DNA of 44,677 bases, taken from NCBI GenBank assembly GCA_021738505.1, contig JAIPBW010000021.1, positions 1-44,677 on the forward strand. The letters run 5' to 3'. The position numbers were made by a program, and so were the translations under genes. Positions 1-9,935 of the stretch are shown here, one piece after another. Position 1 is the stretch's first letter, and each line of letters begins with the position of its first letter. This DNA comes from Bacteroidales bacterium. Lineage in GTDB: Bacteria > Bacteroidota > Bacteroidia > Bacteroidales > PWNQ01. The notes below the pieces were generated by a model. That model did not search any database, had not been told where the DNA came from, and saw nothing but the letters and a program-made list of their open reading frames with translations.

Positions 1-158
1 ACGACAGGCAAAAAGCACTAATCGGGTTTCGGCCACACTGTATAAAACTTTATTTACTAATCATAACAGTCTGCGTGGAAAATTGTCATTTGATAAAGTG
101 AAGTTTTGTTACAAAAGTTTGAAAATTCGACATGACAGTGGTTTTGGGGGAGCAGAGA

Positions 159-224
159 GGAAAAATGGAAAAACGGCCACGCCTTTGAAAATTAAATACG
201 CTGTGGCCGTTTTTCCATTTTTCC
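159..224. repeat. Long perfect inverted repeat (22-bp arms, 22-nt loop) in noncoding DNA
   Basis: GGAAAAATGGAAAAACGGCCAC (159-180) is exactly reverse-complementary to GTGGCCGTTTTTCCATTTTTCC (203-224). Confidence 0.9.
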
Positions 225-730
225 CATCTTTTATTAAAATTTCTGTCATCTCGAATGGAGCAAACCGAAGCGGAGCGGAGGTTTGCGGAGTGAGCTGCGT
301 CCGACGGAGGCGCGAAGGTCTCCCGGCGAGGGGTTGCGAGGTTTTAAAGCATTTTTTCAAAAGACTCCAGTTATTTTCTTTTTGATTTGGCGATGATGCG
401 AACTGAGCGTCCAGATAGCTATCGGGATTAGCAACCGGAGAGACGAAGCGACCGAAGAGACCGAAAGATGTAAGTCGAATTAATCCCGATGAGGTTACGA
501 AATCGGAAAAATAATAAAAAGCACAAACCAATAAATTTACAATAACCAACTCCGGCAAATCAGCCAACTCCGGTGAAACAGCTCCTAATGTCGCGTTTCA
601 CGGTTTACCCTGTGAAATACGAAGTAAATTTCTAGAGGGCAAGCACAACACGGAACACGAAACACAGAAAAAATTTTTAAACATATAAATATGAGGGGAA
701 AATTGCAGAATGAAGAATTTTTATGGGCTT

Positions 731-761
731 TTGTTCAATAAGAGAATTTTGTATATTTTTG
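731..761 (+). promoter_or_regulatory. Putative Bacteroidota sigma-A-type promoter upstream of wzz-like gene
   Basis: TTG (731-733), 20-nt spacer, TATTTTTG (754-761); matches TTG-N17-23-TAnnTTTG. Confidence 0.45.
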
Positions 762-796
762 ACCACTTATTTACAATCTTATAGATACTCCCACTT

Positions 797-1831
797 ATGG
801 TAGAAAACAGTTTGAAAAACAGAGAGTTTGAGTCGACTAACTTCATCATTTTTTTATGGCGTTGGAAGTTTACGTTGATCATAATCACATTAGCAGCAGC
901 CATTCTTGCAGCTATTTTTTCCGGACCGGCATTTATAGAACCCAAGTATAAAGCCAATGTCATTATGTTTCCTTCATCTACTAATTCCGTATCCAAATCC
1001 TTGTTAGCTGAAAATACTGCTAATGCGGAAGATATTATGGAATTTGGTGAAGAAGAGCAAGCCGAGCAGATGTTGCAAATCCTTAATTCTAATCCGATCC
1101 GGAGCCGCGTCATTGAAAAGTTTAATCTTATGGAACATTACGATATTGATCCGGATGCCCAATATAAGATGACGCAATTGTACAATACCTATGATGATAA
1201 CATTAGCTTTAAGCGTACGGAATATATGGCAGTGGAGATTTCTGTATTGGATACGGACCCCGAAATGTCAGCCAAAATAGCGAATTATATCTCCGGTTTG
1301 TATGATTCCGTGAAGACAGAAATGCAGCGCCAGCGTGCCTATCAGGCTTATAAGATGGTTGAAAACGAGTATCATGAGTTGAAAGAAGAGGTTCAAACGA
1401 TGGAAGATTCCTTATCGGTCTTGCGCCAGATGGGGATACATGATTATGAATCACAGGCGGAAAGGATTAATGAAGAGCTGGCAAAGCAACTGGCAAAAGG
1501 AAATCAGCGAGCCGTAGAACGACTGAATGAAAAATTAGAGTTGTTGGCCGAATATGGCGGTGCTTATGTGTCTATTCGGGATGCCCTCGAATATGAAAAG
1601 AAACAGTTAAGCAAGATAAAAGCCAAATATGAAGAAGCCAAAATGGATGCCGAGTCGGACCTGCCCCATAAATTTATTGTGGAAGAAGCTTATGCTCCCG
1701 AACGTAAAGCATATCCTATTCGTTGGTTAATTGTTGTCGTTTCAGCTTTAGGCGCTTTTATCCTGACGCTGATGACGATAATCATTTCGCAAAATATATC
1801 TTCAATCATTCGTAAAAATAAAGAGGCATAA
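797..1831 (+). CDS. Wzz/chain-length determinant family protein
   Basis: 344 aa; N- and C-terminal TM segments around a coiled-coil periplasmic region; VEEAYAPERKAYPIRWLIVVVSALGAF typical of Wzz C-terminus. Confidence 0.85.
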   Translation: MVENSLKNREFESTNFIIFLWRWKFTLIIITLAAAILAAIFSGPAFIEPKYKANVIMFPSSTNSVSKSLLAENTANAEDIMEFGEEEQAEQMLQILNSNPIRSRVIEKFNLMEHYDIDPDAQYKMTQLYNTYDDNISFKRTEYMAVEISVLDTDPEMSAKIANYISGLYDSVKTEMQRQRAYQAYKMVENEYHELKEEVQTMEDSLSVLRQMGIHDYESQAERINEELAKQLAKGNQRAVERLNEKLELLAEYGGAYVSIRDALEYEKKQLSKIKAKYEEAKMDAESDLPHKFIVEEAYAPERKAYPIRWLIVVVSALGAFILTLMTIIISQNISSIIRKNKEA

Positions 1832-1834
1832 ACC

Positions 1835-3295
1835 TTGCCGGTAAACCAGCAAAATAAAACAAAGTTGTGGGTGTTTGGCGTGGCTTTTTTGTTTGTCGCG
1901 TTGAATGCAGTACTTATTGCCTATGAATTTTTCTGGCTGAGTATTATTCCTGTTGTGGCTTTGCTGGTTTGGATGTATTTGTTTGCCCTGGATAAAGTCA
2001 TCTACCTGATCACTTTTTTAACACCTCTTGCCGTCAATATTAGCGATTATGATGCACGGCTGGCTGTGTCTTTGCCCACTGAACCCTTAATGGCCGGTGC
2101 CTTATTATTGTTTTTTTATAAAGCAATGATTGAAAGTCCTGTTGATAATAAAGTGATTAAACATCCGGTGTCGATTGCCATATTTATTAACTTAACCTGG
2201 GTCTTGTTCACCTCTGTGACCAGCGAACTGCCGATGGTATCATTTAAATATTTGCTGGCACAACTTTGGTTCATCGTTCCTTTTTATTTTATTGGATTGA
2301 TGTTATTTCGCCATCCCCAAAAGATCAAGCTTTTCGGCTGGCTTTATTATATCTCTCTGATTCTGGTTATTATCTATACTACGGTCAACCATGCTATGCA
2401 TGGATTTGACGGAGACATAGCGCACTGGATCATGTCGCCATTTTATAATGACCATACATCGTATGGTGCAATGATTGCTTTTTTTGTTCCTTTTGGACTT
2501 CTGTTGATAATCAGCAAGCAGGAGTATACAAGATCAACCCGATTACTTGCAGGGGTAATGTTTGCCATATTACTGACGGGGCTTATTCTTAGTTTTAGCC
2601 GTGCCGCCTGGTTAAGTGTTTTTGCTGCTGTGTTTGTTTTAGCTATTTTATTGTTAAAAATTAAATTTAAGTACATCATATACACTATCCTTGGCCTGGT
2701 GATTGTATTTTTCTCCCTCAAGACGGAAATCTTGCAACGGCTGGAAAAAAACAAACAAGACTCCTCGGCCACTTTTGCCGAACATATCCAATCCATGTCT
2801 AATATCACAACGGATGCCTCAAATCTGGAGAGGATAAACCGCTGGAGTTCTGCGCTTCGCTTGTTTGAAAAACGACCTGTAGTGGGATGGGGCCCCGGAA
2901 CGTATCAGTTTGTGTACGGACCGTACCAATATTCTTATGAGAAGACGGTAATCAGTACCAACGCAGGAGATAAGGGAAATGCCCATTCCGAATATCTCGG
3001 CCCTTTATCGGAGATGGGAATCATCGGACTATTGTCGGTTTTATTTTTATTCGGAACTATTATTTACACCGGAGTTAAAGTGTATCAATATGCCCAAAAC
3101 CGCTGGACAAAATATTTAGCCGCTGCTGTGCTATTGTCGTTTGTCACGTATATGACCCACGGATTTTTGAATAACTTTTTAACAAGAGACAAAGCTGCTG
3201 TCCCGTTCTGGGGCATGGCTGCTATTCTTGTGGCTTTAGATATTTATCACAAACACAAGACAACAATAAAACTTAAAGATAAAGAGGTTGATTGA
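1835..3295 (+). CDS. O-antigen ligase family (Wzy/WaaL-like) membrane protein, TTG start
   Basis: 486 aa polytopic protein; motif FEKRPVVGWGPGTYQ...NAHSEYLGPLSEMGIIGL typical of the O-antigen ligase family. Confidence 0.85.
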   Translation: MPVNQQNKTKLWVFGVAFLFVALNAVLIAYEFFWLSIIPVVALLVWMYLFALDKVIYLITFLTPLAVNISDYDARLAVSLPTEPLMAGALLLFFYKAMIESPVDNKVIKHPVSIAIFINLTWVLFTSVTSELPMVSFKYLLAQLWFIVPFYFIGLMLFRHPQKIKLFGWLYYISLILVIIYTTVNHAMHGFDGDIAHWIMSPFYNDHTSYGAMIAFFVPFGLLLIISKQEYTRSTRLLAGVMFAILLTGLILSFSRAAWLSVFAAVFVLAILLLKIKFKYIIYTILGLVIVFFSLKTEILQRLEKNKQDSSATFAEHIQSMSNITTDASNLERINRWSSALRLFEKRPVVGWGPGTYQFVYGPYQYSYEKTVISTNAGDKGNAHSEYLGPLSEMGIIGLLSVLFLFGTIIYTGVKVYQYAQNRWTKYLAAAVLLSFVTYMTHGFLNNFLTRDKAAVPFWGMAAILVALDIYHKHKTTIKLKDKEVD

Positions 3296-3564
3296 TCTTT
3301 GTCTTTTTGCTCTCTGTATCCAAAACCATTTCCTTTAGGGCTTTTTGAGAGGTTATTTGACAGTAACCTGCCAGACAGCTGAAGATGAGCCGGTGATGTG
3401 TTTCCTTAACATTATGTTTTATGGACAAGCCACCAATGACTACTAATGACAATGTTTTATGTACTGTTTTTTATAACAATAATAGCACATAAACATCCTT
3501 CCCGGATGGTCTTGCCGTTTTTAAAGAATCTCTGAGTCGCTATTGGTTTAGCGTGGGATATTTA

Positions 3565-4131
3565 TCAACTCTTTACTCGTTCGGAATATTCGCGGGTACG
3601 TGTGTCGACTTTTATTTTTTCCCCATTATTGATAAATAAAGGAACACGAACAGTCGCTCCGGTTTCCACGGTAGCTTCTTTCATGGTATTTGTAGCAGTA
3701 TCGCCTTTAACGCCGGGTTCCGTATAGGTGATCTCCATGTCAACAAAAGGAGGCAGTTCACATGTCAGTGGCGTTTCAGTGTCTGCATGAAACAAAATAT
3801 CCACTTCCTGGCCTTCTTTCATTAAATCCGGAGCATTGATTAGATTTTCCGGTATATTGACTTGTTCAAATGTTTCATTATTCATGAAATGATACCCGGT
3901 GTCATCATTATATAAATATTGATGCGGACGACGCTCTATGCGTGCTGTTTTGATTTTATGTCCTGATGGAAAAGTCTCTTGTAAAACCTTACCCGTAGTT
4001 AAACTTTTGAGTTTGGTGCGAACAAATGCAGGCCCTTTGCCCGGCTTAACATGTTGAAATTCGATCACCTGATAAAGCTCATTATTCAGCTCAATACATA
4101 TTCCGTTTTTAATATCTGAAGTATCTGCCAT
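3565..4131 (-). CDS. efp: Elongation factor P (start trimmed to [10 protein letters not shown])
   Basis: [59 protein letters not shown]; full-length EF-P. Confidence 0.96.
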   Translation of the reverse strand: MADTSDIKNGICIELNNELYQVIEFQHVKPGKGPAFVRTKLKSLTTGKVLQETFPSGHKIKTARIERRPHQYLYNDDTGYHFMNNETFEQVNIPENLINAPDLMKEGQEVDILFHADTETPLTCELPPFVDMEITYTEPGVKGDTATNTMKEATVETGATVRVPLFINNGEKIKVDTRTREYSERVKS

Positions 4132-4163
4132 AAATTTTTGATTCAGTTGGTTTTTCCTGGCTG

Positions 4164-4193
4164 CAAAAATACAATAAAATTGATATTGCACAA
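4164..4193 (-). promoter_or_regulatory. Putative promoter of efp
   Basis: Minus strand TTG (4193-4191), 19-nt spacer, TATTTTTG (4171-4164), about 33 nt upstream of the efp start. Confidence 0.6.
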
Positions 4194-4350
4194 ATAACTT
4201 ACTGCTCCTTCAGAAATATTTCCAAAGAGCTCAGATAGAATAATTACATTTGCAACGGAGAAATAAGTTGAAACCTCCATGGCGAAAATTTTTTCGACAC
4301 ACAGGAGAATGATTAACGGGCTGGACGAATTGGATAATGCAAAGAAAACA

Positions 4351-4400
4351 ATGTCATTTATTGTCATTAGTAGTCATTGATGGTCATTAATGGTCATTTT
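4351..4400. repeat. Tandem 10-bp repeat array, five copies of nnGTCATTnn
   Basis: atgtcattta/ttgtcattag/tagtcattga/tggtcattaa/tggtcatttt in exact 10-bp phase. Confidence 0.9.
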
Positions 4401-4591
4401 CTATACTTCTGTGTCCGGTTCTGTCAAATATAACCGTTTCAGAAAGCCCTGATGCAAATGACTTAGAATATAGTAAAGCAAAATGACGCGAAGCAAATGA
4501 CAGTAATAGATAAAAGTAAGAAAACATAATAATTACATTATCAGTGTTTTAAAAAACAATAGGTGATAAAAATCTTTTAAAGACTGTATAT

Positions 4592-4981
4592 ATGGAGACT
4601 CAATTATCAGCAGGATTAAAGAATAAAATTGAAAAGACAGTAGAAAAGCAAGACACAGCGGCAGCTTATGGTTCCGGGTTGGTTGAAGTTTATGCAACTC
4701 CGGCCATGATAGCGCTTATGGAAAGTACGGCATTACAGACCGTAGCAGAACATTTGCCGGAAGGCTACAACACAGTGGGTACGCACGTAAATATAAAGCA
4801 TCTGAAAGCAACTCCGGTAGGGATGAAAGTTTACTGCGAGGCGGAGCTTTTAGAAGTTGACGGGAATAAACTTAAGTTTCAGGTGGAAGCTTTTGATGAA
4901 GAAGGAAAGATCGGGACGGGAGAGCATAAGCGGTTTATTATTGATGAACAACGATTTATGAAACAAATTAGCACGAAGTAA
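4592..4981 (+). CDS. Hot-dog fold thioesterase family protein (FlK-like)
   Basis: 129 aa; [50 protein letters not shown] typical of the family. Confidence 0.85.
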   Translation: METQLSAGLKNKIEKTVEKQDTAAAYGSGLVEVYATPAMIALMESTALQTVAEHLPEGYNTVGTHVNIKHLKATPVGMKVYCEAELLEVDGNKLKFQVEAFDEEGKIGTGEHKRFIIDEQRFMKQISTK

Positions 4982-4985
4982 TATT

Positions 4986-6146
4986 ATGAGTAGAGAAAAA
5001 CATACGCTTGTTGCCAAGACCATGGCCGGACTGGAGCCCGTATTAAAAAAAGAACTGGAAGCCATAGGGGCTGAAGAACCTGAAATAATCAACCGGGCTG
5101 TAATTTTTAAAGGGGACAATGAAGTCCTTTACAAAGCCAATTACTGGCCATATACCGCTTTGCGGATTTTGAAAATTATTGAGGAGTTTGATGCGAAGGA
5201 TGAAAATGACCTTTATAACAAAATTAAACGCATCAAATGGTATAAGTTAATGGACCTGGATGGGACGCTTGCCATTGACACGTTTTTGCACAATTCCACC
5301 ATGACGCACTCCCGATTTGTGTCGCAAAAAGTAAAAGATGCTATTGTAGACCAGTTCCGCGATATGTTTGAACGCCGTCCTTCGGTGGATACGGAAAATC
5401 CGGAGTTGAGAATTAACGTCCACATAAACAAAAATCATTGTACGATTAGTTTGGACAGCTCGGGGGATTCATTACATAAAAGAGGATACCGGCAGGAAAC
5501 GAATAAAGCACCTGTTAATGAGGTGTTGGCTGCCGGCATGCTTAAGCTGGCAGGGTATGACGGCAACCAAAATCTGTTGGACCCCATGTGTGGCTCCGGT
5601 ACCATTCTGATTGAAGCAGCACTGATAGCCAGTAATATGCCCTCAGCATTTTACCGGGAGGAGTTTGGGTTCTTTAAGTGGATGGACTTTGAACCGCTAC
5701 TGTGGAGACAGCTCAAAAAAGAAGCTTTTCAGTTTCAGCGTGATCCCGAAGGGGAAATCGTGGGGTTTGATATGAACCAGAATACGATCACAAAGGCCAA
5801 AGCCAATGCCAAATTTGCTAAATTGCATCATGATATTGAGTTCAGGCAACAAGAGTTCAGCCAAAGCAAGAAACCTTTTGAAGAAGGACTGATCGTGATG
5901 AACCCGCCCTATGGGGAACGGATGAAAAAGCAGAATATGGACGATTTTTATAAAATGGTCGGTGACACTCTTAAGACAGAGTATGACGGGTTTAATGCCT
6001 ATATCATCTCTTCTGATTTGAATGCCATAAAGAATATCGGACTAAGAACGTCAGAGAAAAATATTTTGTATAACGGAGCGCTGGAATGCCGCTATAATAA
6101 ATATGAATTGTATGAAGGGTCCAGGAAAACAGCAAACGAAGAATAG
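4986..6146 (+). CDS. THUMP-domain class I RNA methyltransferase (RlmL/YpsC-like)
   Basis: DPMCGSGTILIEAALIA and NPPYGERM motifs with N-terminal THUMP-like region. Confidence 0.9.
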   Translation: MSREKHTLVAKTMAGLEPVLKKELEAIGAEEPEIINRAVIFKGDNEVLYKANYWPYTALRILKIIEEFDAKDENDLYNKIKRIKWYKLMDLDGTLAIDTFLHNSTMTHSRFVSQKVKDAIVDQFRDMFERRPSVDTENPELRINVHINKNHCTISLDSSGDSLHKRGYRQETNKAPVNEVLAAGMLKLAGYDGNQNLLDPMCGSGTILIEAALIASNMPSAFYREEFGFFKWMDFEPLLWRQLKKEAFQFQRDPEGEIVGFDMNQNTITKAKANAKFAKLHHDIEFRQQEFSQSKKPFEEGLIVMNPPYGERMKKQNMDDFYKMVGDTLKTEYDGFNAYIISSDLNAIKNIGLRTSEKNILYNGALECRYNKYELYEGSRKTANEE

Positions 6147-6426
6147 CTGCTAATGTTGACTCTTCTTGTTTAAGAAAATGATGGCAGATGTGTAGAATGA
6201 TGTTACCTATCAGTCTGTCTGATCTGTATTTTCCTCAATTTGTTGATTGCTAGAGTAAAGTCAAAAGATTATAACACCTCCGGACCGGAAATTCCGGCAT
6301 GCTGAGGAGTGATTAAGCGAATTGACAAAAAACAATAAGAAACGGCCGGGCTAACCAATTCAGCGATCCAACAATTTAAATGTATGCTGGGGGCACTTTC
6401 TTTACGATTGAGCTAAAGTTAATTTT

Positions 6427-6454
6427 TTGATATGGGTTGTTTTTTGTAACTTTG
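6427..6454 (+). promoter_or_regulatory. Putative promoter of pfkA
   Basis: TTG (6427-6429), 17-nt spacer, TAACTTTG (6447-6454). Confidence 0.5.
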
Positions 6455-6476
6455 TAATACCGCAAATCAAGAAACT

Positions 6477-7457
6477 ATGAACCAAATAAGAAAAATTGCT
6501 GTCCTGACTTCCGGCGGGGATTCGCCGGGGATGAATGCTGCAATCCGCGCAGTTGCCCGTACAGGGTTTTATCACAACATGGATGTTTATGGTGTTATGA
6601 GAGGTTATCAGGGTTTGATCGATGATGATATGATCAAGCTGGATAATCAAAAAGTCGCTAACATCATTCAACGGGGTGGAACCATCCTAAAGTCGGAACG
6701 TAGCAAACAATTCGAAACCAAAGAAGGACGAAGAACTGCTTATGAAAACCTTAAAGCTCATAACATCGATGCGATGGTGGTCATCGGCGGGGACGGAACT
6801 TTTACAGGAGCAGATGTGTTTTGCGAAGAGTTTGATTTTCAGGTGGTAGGGATACCCGGGACGATAGATAATGATCTGTATGGAACAGATTATGCCCTGG
6901 GGTATGATACGGCCATTAATACTGTGGTAGAAGCTGTAGATAAACTCAGGGATACAGCAGGTTCTCATAATCGCTTGTTCTTTGTGGAGGTGATGGGACG
7001 TGATGCCGGCTTTATAGCATTGCGAAGCGGCATTGCTACGGGAGCTGAAGATATTCTTATCCCCGAAACAGAAACTTGTATCGATGATTTGATTGAGAAA
7101 TTAAATCATGACAGACGGGAAAATAAAACCAGCGGCATTATTATGGTTGCCGAAGGCGATGATGCGGGAAATGCTTACCAGGTAGCCCGGAAAGTAAATG
7201 AAAATTTCCATGGATATGAAACGCGGGTAACCGTACTGGGGCACGTGCAGCGCGGAGGTGCTCCTACATGTATGGACAGGGTGCTGGCAAGTACGCTTGG
7301 CTATGAAGCAGTAAACTCATTGCTGAAAGGAAAATATGGCGTGATGATCGGGAAAGTAAAAAATGAAATTCAATATACGCCCTTTAAAAAGGCAGTGAAG
7401 CATCACAAAGTAGTTAACGAGTCTATGCTGGAGATGGCCCGGATTTTATCTCTTTAA
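6477..7457 (+). CDS. pfkA: ATP-type 6-phosphofructokinase
   Basis: TSGGDSPGMNAAIRAVAR, VIGGDGTFTGA, GIPGTIDNDLYGTDYALGYDTAINT. Confidence 0.96.
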   Translation: MNQIRKIAVLTSGGDSPGMNAAIRAVARTGFYHNMDVYGVMRGYQGLIDDDMIKLDNQKVANIIQRGGTILKSERSKQFETKEGRRTAYENLKAHNIDAMVVIGGDGTFTGADVFCEEFDFQVVGIPGTIDNDLYGTDYALGYDTAINTVVEAVDKLRDTAGSHNRLFFVEVMGRDAGFIALRSGIATGAEDILIPETETCIDDLIEKLNHDRRENKTSGIIMVAEGDDAGNAYQVARKVNENFHGYETRVTVLGHVQRGGAPTCMDRVLASTLGYEAVNSLLKGKYGVMIGKVKNEIQYTPFKKAVKHHKVVNESMLEMARILSL

Positions 7458-7460
7458 TTT

Positions 7461-9932
7461 ATGGACGAAAAAAAGCCTCTGTTTGCTGAAGTCCTTTTGC
7501 CATTGCCGGTAAAAGGAACGTTTACATACCGCGTGCCGGTGGACTTTCGCGAGGAAGCGGAAGTGGGCAAACGAGCTGTGGTCCCTTTCGGCAGAAATAA
7601 AATTTATTCCGGTATTATTTATCGGCTCCATCAAAATGAGCCCCAAAAATATAAGGCCAAAGATGTTCGTAATATTCTGGATGAAAAGCCTGTGATTACC
7701 AGTGAGCAGACCAGACTTTGGGAGTGGATCTCCGAATATTATATGGCATTTATGGGAGAAACGATGAATGCTGCTTTGCCTTCGGCAATGAAACTGGCCA
7801 GCGAATCCAAAGTGAAACTGCATCCTGCTTATGACGGTGTTGTGAGCGATTTGTCCATGCCTGAACATAAAATCCTGGAAAACCTGGGTGATAATGTGGC
7901 TCTTTCTATCAAAGAGATAAGCAAAATTACCGGATACCGGAATGTGATGCCTGTCATAAAAAATCTGATTGAAAAAGAGTGCGTTATTATGCAGGAAGAA
8001 CTGCAGAATACGTTTAAGCCTAAGAAAGAGCCTTTTTTACGCCTTGCCCGGGAATATGTAGACTCGGAACAGGAGTTGCAAAATCTGCTGGATAATTTCA
8101 GTAATAAAGCCTATCGCCAGATGGAGGTGCTCATGATGTTTTTGAGTAAAACCGGGAATGACCGGAGTGCTCTTGTAGCACGGAAACGAATTATTGCCGG
8201 GGACTCCAAATATAATGCGGCTATCCGTGCTCTGGTGGGAAAAGGAATATTGATAGAAGAAAAGAAAACAATTTCCCGTATAGACAATTTTAAGGCTGCC
8301 GAAGAAGTCGGCAACATTACCCTTACGGTGGATCAGGTGAAGGCTTTAACACAGATCCATGAAGGTTTTGCTAATGACAAAGTGAGTCTTTTGCATGGAG
8401 TGACATCTAGTGGAAAAACAGAAATTTACATCCATTTGATTGAGGAGCAACTTCAAAAGAATAAACAGGTCCTCTATCTTTTGCCTGAAATAGCTCTTAC
8501 GGCACAGATAATCAACAGGCTGACTTATTATTTTGGTAATGAGGTTGTGGTTTATCATTCCCGTTTTAATGAACAGGAAAGAACGGAAACATGGAACCTT
8601 GTTTTAAATAAACAACGCCGGGTTATTGTGGGTGCCCGGTCTGCACTTTTTTTACCTTTCCGCGACCTGGGCCTGGTAATCGTAGATGAGGAGCATGATA
8701 ACTCTTTTAAACAATATGAGCCTGCACCGCGCTATCAGGGAAGGGATGTGGCGGTTTATCTGGGACGGATGTTTCATGCCAGTGTCATCCTCGGGTCGGC
8801 AACTCCCTCAGTAGAAAGTTATGCTAATGCGGAGGCAGGAAAATATCATTTGGCAGAACTTCATAAAAGATATGGTGATATACAAATGCCGGAGATACAG
8901 GTTGCTGATCTGGTAAAAGCCTCCAAACAAAAACAGATGTATTCGCATTACAGCTATATGCTGTTGAAAAATATAAAGGAAACACTCGATAAAGGCCTGC
9001 AGGTCATTTTGTTTCAGAACAGGCGAGGGTTTTCGCTGCGGTTGCAGTGCCAGCAATGTGGCTGGATGCCGGAGTGCCCCAATTGCGATGTGGGAATGAT
9101 CTATCATAAATATCAAAACAATCTGAGGTGTCATTATTGCGGGCATAAAGCCAAAGTGCCCGAGGAATGTCCGGAATGTGGAAGCACTGCTGTGAAGATG
9201 CAGGGATTCGGTACCGAAAAAATCGAAGAAGAGCTCCCCAATCATTTTCCTGATGTTAAGATTGCCCGGATGGACCTGGACTCAACGCGCTCCAAAAATG
9301 CGTATTACCGGCTGATTAGTGATTTTGAAGCCCGGAAGCTGGATATTCTTGTGGGAACCCAAATGGTTACCAAAGGGCTCGACTTTGACCACGTGGGATT
9401 GGTTGGTGTTATGAATATGGATAATCTCCTGGGGTTCCCGGATTTCAGGGCTTTTGAAAAAGCCTTCCAATTATTGGCTCAGGTTAGCGGACGAGCCGGA
9501 AGAAAAGGCGAACAGGGAAAAGTGATCGTGCAAACCAGACAGCCCTACCACTCCGTGATCCGGTATGCTATGAATAATGATTATCATGCCATGTTTAAAA
9601 GCCAGTTGCAGGAGCGGAAAATCTTTAAATATCCACCGTATTACCGCCTGGTGCGGATTACTTTAAAACATAAAGATCAGGATACCGTGTATAAAGCTTC
9701 ACAGGTGCTGGCAGGAGCTTTAAGGGCAAGATTGGGAAAACGTATTCTGGGGCCGGAGTTTCCGGCTATCGCTCGGATACGTAGATTGTATCTGAGGAAT
9801 ATTTTAGTGAAAATTGCCAATAACGACGATAAGAAAAACATCAAGAAATTTATTCTTGATGAGATCCGTACATTGAGTAAAGAAAATGATTATAAATCAG
9901 TGAAAGTAGCGGTAGATGTGGATCCTGTTTAA
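7461..9932 (+). CDS. priA: Primosomal protein N' (replication restart helicase PriA)
   Basis: GVTSSGKTEIY Walker A, VDEEHDNSFKQ, zinc-binding CxxC series CQQCGWMPECPNCDV...CHYCGH...CPECGS. Confidence 0.97.
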   Translation: MDEKKPLFAEVLLPLPVKGTFTYRVPVDFREEAEVGKRAVVPFGRNKIYSGIIYRLHQNEPQKYKAKDVRNILDEKPVITSEQTRLWEWISEYYMAFMGETMNAALPSAMKLASESKVKLHPAYDGVVSDLSMPEHKILENLGDNVALSIKEISKITGYRNVMPVIKNLIEKECVIMQEELQNTFKPKKEPFLRLAREYVDSEQELQNLLDNFSNKAYRQMEVLMMFLSKTGNDRSALVARKRIIAGDSKYNAAIRALVGKGILIEEKKTISRIDNFKAAEEVGNITLTVDQVKALTQIHEGFANDKVSLLHGVTSSGKTEIYIHLIEEQLQKNKQVLYLLPEIALTAQIINRLTYYFGNEVVVYHSRFNEQERTETWNLVLNKQRRVIVGARSALFLPFRDLGLVIVDEEHDNSFKQYEPAPRYQGRDVAVYLGRMFHASVILGSATPSVESYANAEAGKYHLAELHKRYGDIQMPEIQVADLVKASKQKQMYSHYSYMLLKNIKETLDKGLQVILFQNRRGFSLRLQCQQCGWMPECPNCDVGMIYHKYQNNLRCHYCGHKAKVPEECPECGSTAVKMQGFGTEKIEEELPNHFPDVKIARMDLDSTRSKNAYYRLISDFEARKLDILVGTQMVTKGLDFDHVGLVGVMNMDNLLGFPDFRAFEKAFQLLAQVSGRAGRKGEQGKVIVQTRQPYHSVIRYAMNNDYHAMFKSQLQERKIFKYPPYYRLVRITLKHKDQDTVYKASQVLAGALRARLGKRILGPEFPAIARIRRLYLRNILVKIANNDDKKNIKKFILDEIRTLSKENDYKSVKVAVDVDPV

Positions 9933-9935
9933 AAT

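Noticed and set aside
109-567. 152-aa minus-strand ORF and the overlapping 100-aa plus-strand ORF (83-385)
   Set aside because: Both read through hairpin and REP-like repeats, have no recognisable domain, and overlap each other on opposite strands; likely spurious.
6147-6476. 330-bp intergenic region before pfkA as a possible riboswitch or ncRNA
   Set aside because: Only a short GC-rich imperfect inverted segment (ccggaccggaaattccgg) seen; no recognisable ncRNA class.
8808-9245. 145-aa antisense ORF within priA
   Set aside because: Antisense shadow of a confidently identified gene.
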